DNA of 64,000 nt from Pelagicoccus sp. SDUM812003 (GTDB lineage: Bacteria; Verrucomicrobiota; Verrucomicrobiia; Opitutales; Opitutaceae). A model generated the notes under the pieces. That model searched no databases. It was not told the DNA's origin and was given only the letters and a program-made list of their open reading frames with translations. Below are positions 62,520-64,000 of this stretch, in pieces (position 1 is the first letter of the stretch; every line of letters starts with the position of its first letter). The position numbers were made by a program, and so were the translations under genes. The stretch lies in the NCBI RefSeq assembly GCF_031127815.1, contig NZ_JARXHY010000005.1, positions 1 through 64,000 of the forward strand, in the 5' to 3' direction.

Positions 62520-63641
62520 ATGAGACTTACCACCCTACCCCTCGCAGTCGGCGCCTTCATCGCAGCGAACCTGTTTGCCGCCGACGACCATCCGCAGCCT
62601 TTGGCGCTCGGCGCCCAAGCCCCCAGCTTCACGCTTCCAGGCGTCGATGGAAAAGACTGGTCCCTCTCCGACTTCGATCAGTCCGAGCTCCTAGCGGTCA
62701 TATTCACCTGCAACCACTGCCCCACCGCTCAGTACTACGAGGAACGCATCAAAGCTCTGGTGACAGACTATCAAAACCGCGGCGTGGCGGTTGTCGCCAT
62801 CAGTCCAAACGATCCTGATTCCGTAAGGCTCGACGAGCTCGGCTGGGCCGTGCGCGGCGACACCTTCGAGGAGATGAAGGAACACGCGGAGGAGCGCGGC
62901 TTCAACTTCCCGTATTTGTATGATGGAGACACTGAGGCGGTTTCTCGCCAGTACGGACCACTGGTAACGCCGCACGTCTTCCTTTTCGATCAAGAACGCA
63001 AGCTGCGCTACGCGGGAGCGATCGACGATAGCGAGCGTCCCCAACATGTGGAGACGCGCTACCTCAGGGACGCGATAGACGCCTTGCTCGCAGGGGAAGA
63101 ACCGAACCTCGCTCAAACCAAGGTGGTCGGCTGCTCCGTCAAGTGGGCCGGAAAGGCCCATCTGGTCGAGGACTACATGAAAAAGCTCTCCCAGGAAGAG
63201 GTCGCGCTCGAGATGGCAGATCAAGAAACCCTTGCGGCCTTGCGAGCGAACGATGGCACCGGGACGTTCCGCCTGGTCAACTTTTGGGCCACTTGGTGCG
63301 CCCCTTGCGTAGCGGAGTTCGACGAGTTCGTGACCATCAATCGCATGTACCGCCACCGGGATTTCGAGTTCGTCTCCGTTTCGATGAACCGACCCGACGA
63401 AAGCGACCGCGTGCTGGCATTTCTGAAAAAGAAACAAGCCTCCAATGCGAACTACCTTTTCGCCCAGAGCAAGCGCGACCCGTTGATCGACGCCTTCGAC
63501 CCCGATTGGCAGGGCGTCGCCCCGTACACCGTGCTGATCAACCCCGAGGGCGAAATCGTCTACCGCGAGATCGGCAGCATCGATCCAAGAGCCCTCAAGA
63601 GAATCATTCTGCGAGAGTTGAACGCTCGCAACCCATGGTGA
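62520..63641 (+). CDS. Exported protein with two thioredoxin-fold domains
   Basis: A 373-residue protein with a signal peptide (1-21) and two redox domains. The first (about 27-195) is AhpC/TSA-like with CNHCPTA (Cys64, Cys67), in a fold with FTLPGVDGKDWSLSDF at the start and TPHVFLFDQ as the cis-Pro region. The second (about 225-373) is a TlpA-like thioredoxin with WCAPC (Cys260, Cys263) and APYTVLINPEG. A short linker contains Cys205. The joined pair may pass electrons between two periplasmic targets. Tandem domains of this order are not the usual ResA/TlpA layout. A terminator follows. Confidence 0.82.
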   Translation: MRLTTLPLAVGAFIAANLFAADDHPQPLALGAQAPSFTLPGVDGKDWSLSDFDQSELLAVIFTCNHCPTAQYYEERIKALVTDYQNRGVAVVAISPNDPDSVRLDELGWAVRGDTFEEMKEHAEERGFNFPYLYDGDTEAVSRQYGPLVTPHVFLFDQERKLRYAGAIDDSERPQHVETRYLRDAIDALLAGEEPNLAQTKVVGCSVKWAGKAHLVEDYMKKLSQEEVALEMADQETLAALRANDGTGTFRLVNFWATWCAPCVAEFDEFVTINRMYRHRDFEFVSVSMNRPDESDRVLAFLKKKQASNANYLFAQSKRDPLIDAFDPDWQGVAPYTVLINPEGEIVYREIGSIDPRALKRIILRELNARNPW

Positions 63642-63670
63642 GCAGCCTCCCGAATCGCGCCTGAGAAAGG

Positions 63671-63698
63671 GAAAGGCGGGAGTCTCCTCCCGCCTTTC
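63671..63698 (+). terminator. Rho-independent terminator
   Basis: A 12-bp perfect stem (63671-63682 with 63687-63698) and a TCTC loop lie 29 bp after the stop codon of the double-thioredoxin gene. The tail is only partly T-rich (GTCTGCTTC). Confidence 0.7.
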
Positions 63699-63808
63699 GT
63701 CTGCTTCAACCAACCCAACCTACCACAGTCGGGCTGGACTCCGGAGCTCAAAGGCGACCTGGCAGGCCGACACGGGATCCGAGGTCCAGCGCTATTGGCA
63801 AGACCACC

Positions 63809-64000
63809 CTAGAAATCGAAGTTGTTGGGATCGCCTCCCCAGCGCATTCCGCGCTCCAGGTCAGCGATGCGTCGCATGTCGGAGTCCGAGAGCTCGAAAT
63901 CGAAGACGTCGGAGTTCTCCACCATGCGAGAGGCCGTTTGAGTTTTGGGAATGGTGGCAACTCCCGTCTGTAGAATCCACCTCACGATGACCTGGGCAAC
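63809..64000 (-). CDS. C-terminus of an aldo/keto reductase (partial, runs off the window)
   Basis: The last 63 codons of a gene that begins beyond the right edge. The visible part reads AQVIVRWILQTGVATIPKTQ, then TASRMVENSDVFDFELSDSD, and ends RGMRWGGDPNNFDF. This is the standard C-terminal pattern of the aldo/keto reductase family (QVxLRWxxQxGVxxIPKS and the final D-rich helix), often annotated as 2,5-diketo-D-gluconate reductase. NADPH-dependent reduction of a small carbonyl compound is inferred. The full motif set, including the catalytic Tyr, lies outside the window. Confidence 0.85.
   Translation of the reverse strand, partial: VAQVIVRWILQTGVATIPKTQTASRMVENSDVFDFELSDSDMRRIADLERGMRWGGDPNNFDF

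Noticed and set aside
62691-63713. A 340-residue open frame antisense to the double-thioredoxin gene
   Set aside because: The plus strand shows CNHC and WCAPC active sites in the expected context; the minus-strand frame is a shadow and also covers the terminator.

Overview
The window looks like a chromosome segment of a free-living, Gram-negative, respiring polysaccharide degrader. I infer Verrucomicrobiota (PVC group), probably the Opitutales/Pelagicoccus neighbourhood. The inference rests on gene content: fused SecDF, a moxR-DUF58-bat operon, a secreted HEAT-repeat protein beside a Tat-exported Gfo/Idh/MocA oxidoreductase, DUF748 and CE15/GH10/CE12/CE8 enzymes. GC content is high and ribosome binding sites are often weak. 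There is no rRNA, prophage, insertion sequence or CRISPR array. One tRNA is present.

Layout. 1-5.3 kb: compact cbb3 oxidase operon (ccoS-ccoN fusion, ccoO, mono-haem ccoP, copper ATPase ccoI). 5.3-14.1 kb: CE15 esterase, two paralogous GyrI-like proteins (one fused to an AraC DNA-binding domain), a membrane protein with a zinc ribbon, the oxidoreductase/HEAT pair and a secreted archaemetzincin-like protease. 14.1-20.9 kb: yajC-secDF-recJ on the minus strand, speA on the plus strand. 20.9-24.7 kb: two divergent histidine kinases, one with an ethylene-receptor-like sensor. 25.1-26.3 kb: small secreted protein, then a tRNA-Gln(CUG) followed on its 3' side by about 150-bp tandem repeats, each carrying the last 17 nt of the tRNA. 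This is the most unusual structure in the window. 26.5-32.2 kb: housekeeping genes (Nudix, EEP, M48 protease, xseB, dxs, EVE). 32.4-34.4 kb: chemoreceptor and an exbD interrupted by an in-frame amber codon. 34.5-42.1 kb: moxR-DUF58-batA-batB-batC-batD operon. 42.2-47.6 kb: thioredoxin-like protein, large AsmA/DUF748-like protein, HAD phosphatase and CE12 esterase. 47.7-51.7 kb: xylBA with a divergent AraC-type regulator whose true start is probably ATT. 51.8-57.8 kb: secreted protein / ECF sigma / anti-sigma-like operon downstream of a four-gene, two-module ABC operon. 58.1-64.0 kb: GH10 xylanase, TonB-domain protein, pectinesterase, PQQ-type dehydrogenase, double thioredoxin protein and the end of an aldo/keto reductase.

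How the genes fit together. GH10, CE15 and CE12 would release xylo-oligosaccharides and remove side groups, CE8 would act on pectin, and XylA/XylB would channel xylose to the pentose phosphate pathway under the AraC regulator. Energy is conserved by the high-affinity cbb3 oxidase. SecDF/YajC would support the many exported proteins, and the Bat operon and ECF operon probably serve envelope or stress functions. All functional assignments come from reading motifs; no database search was run.
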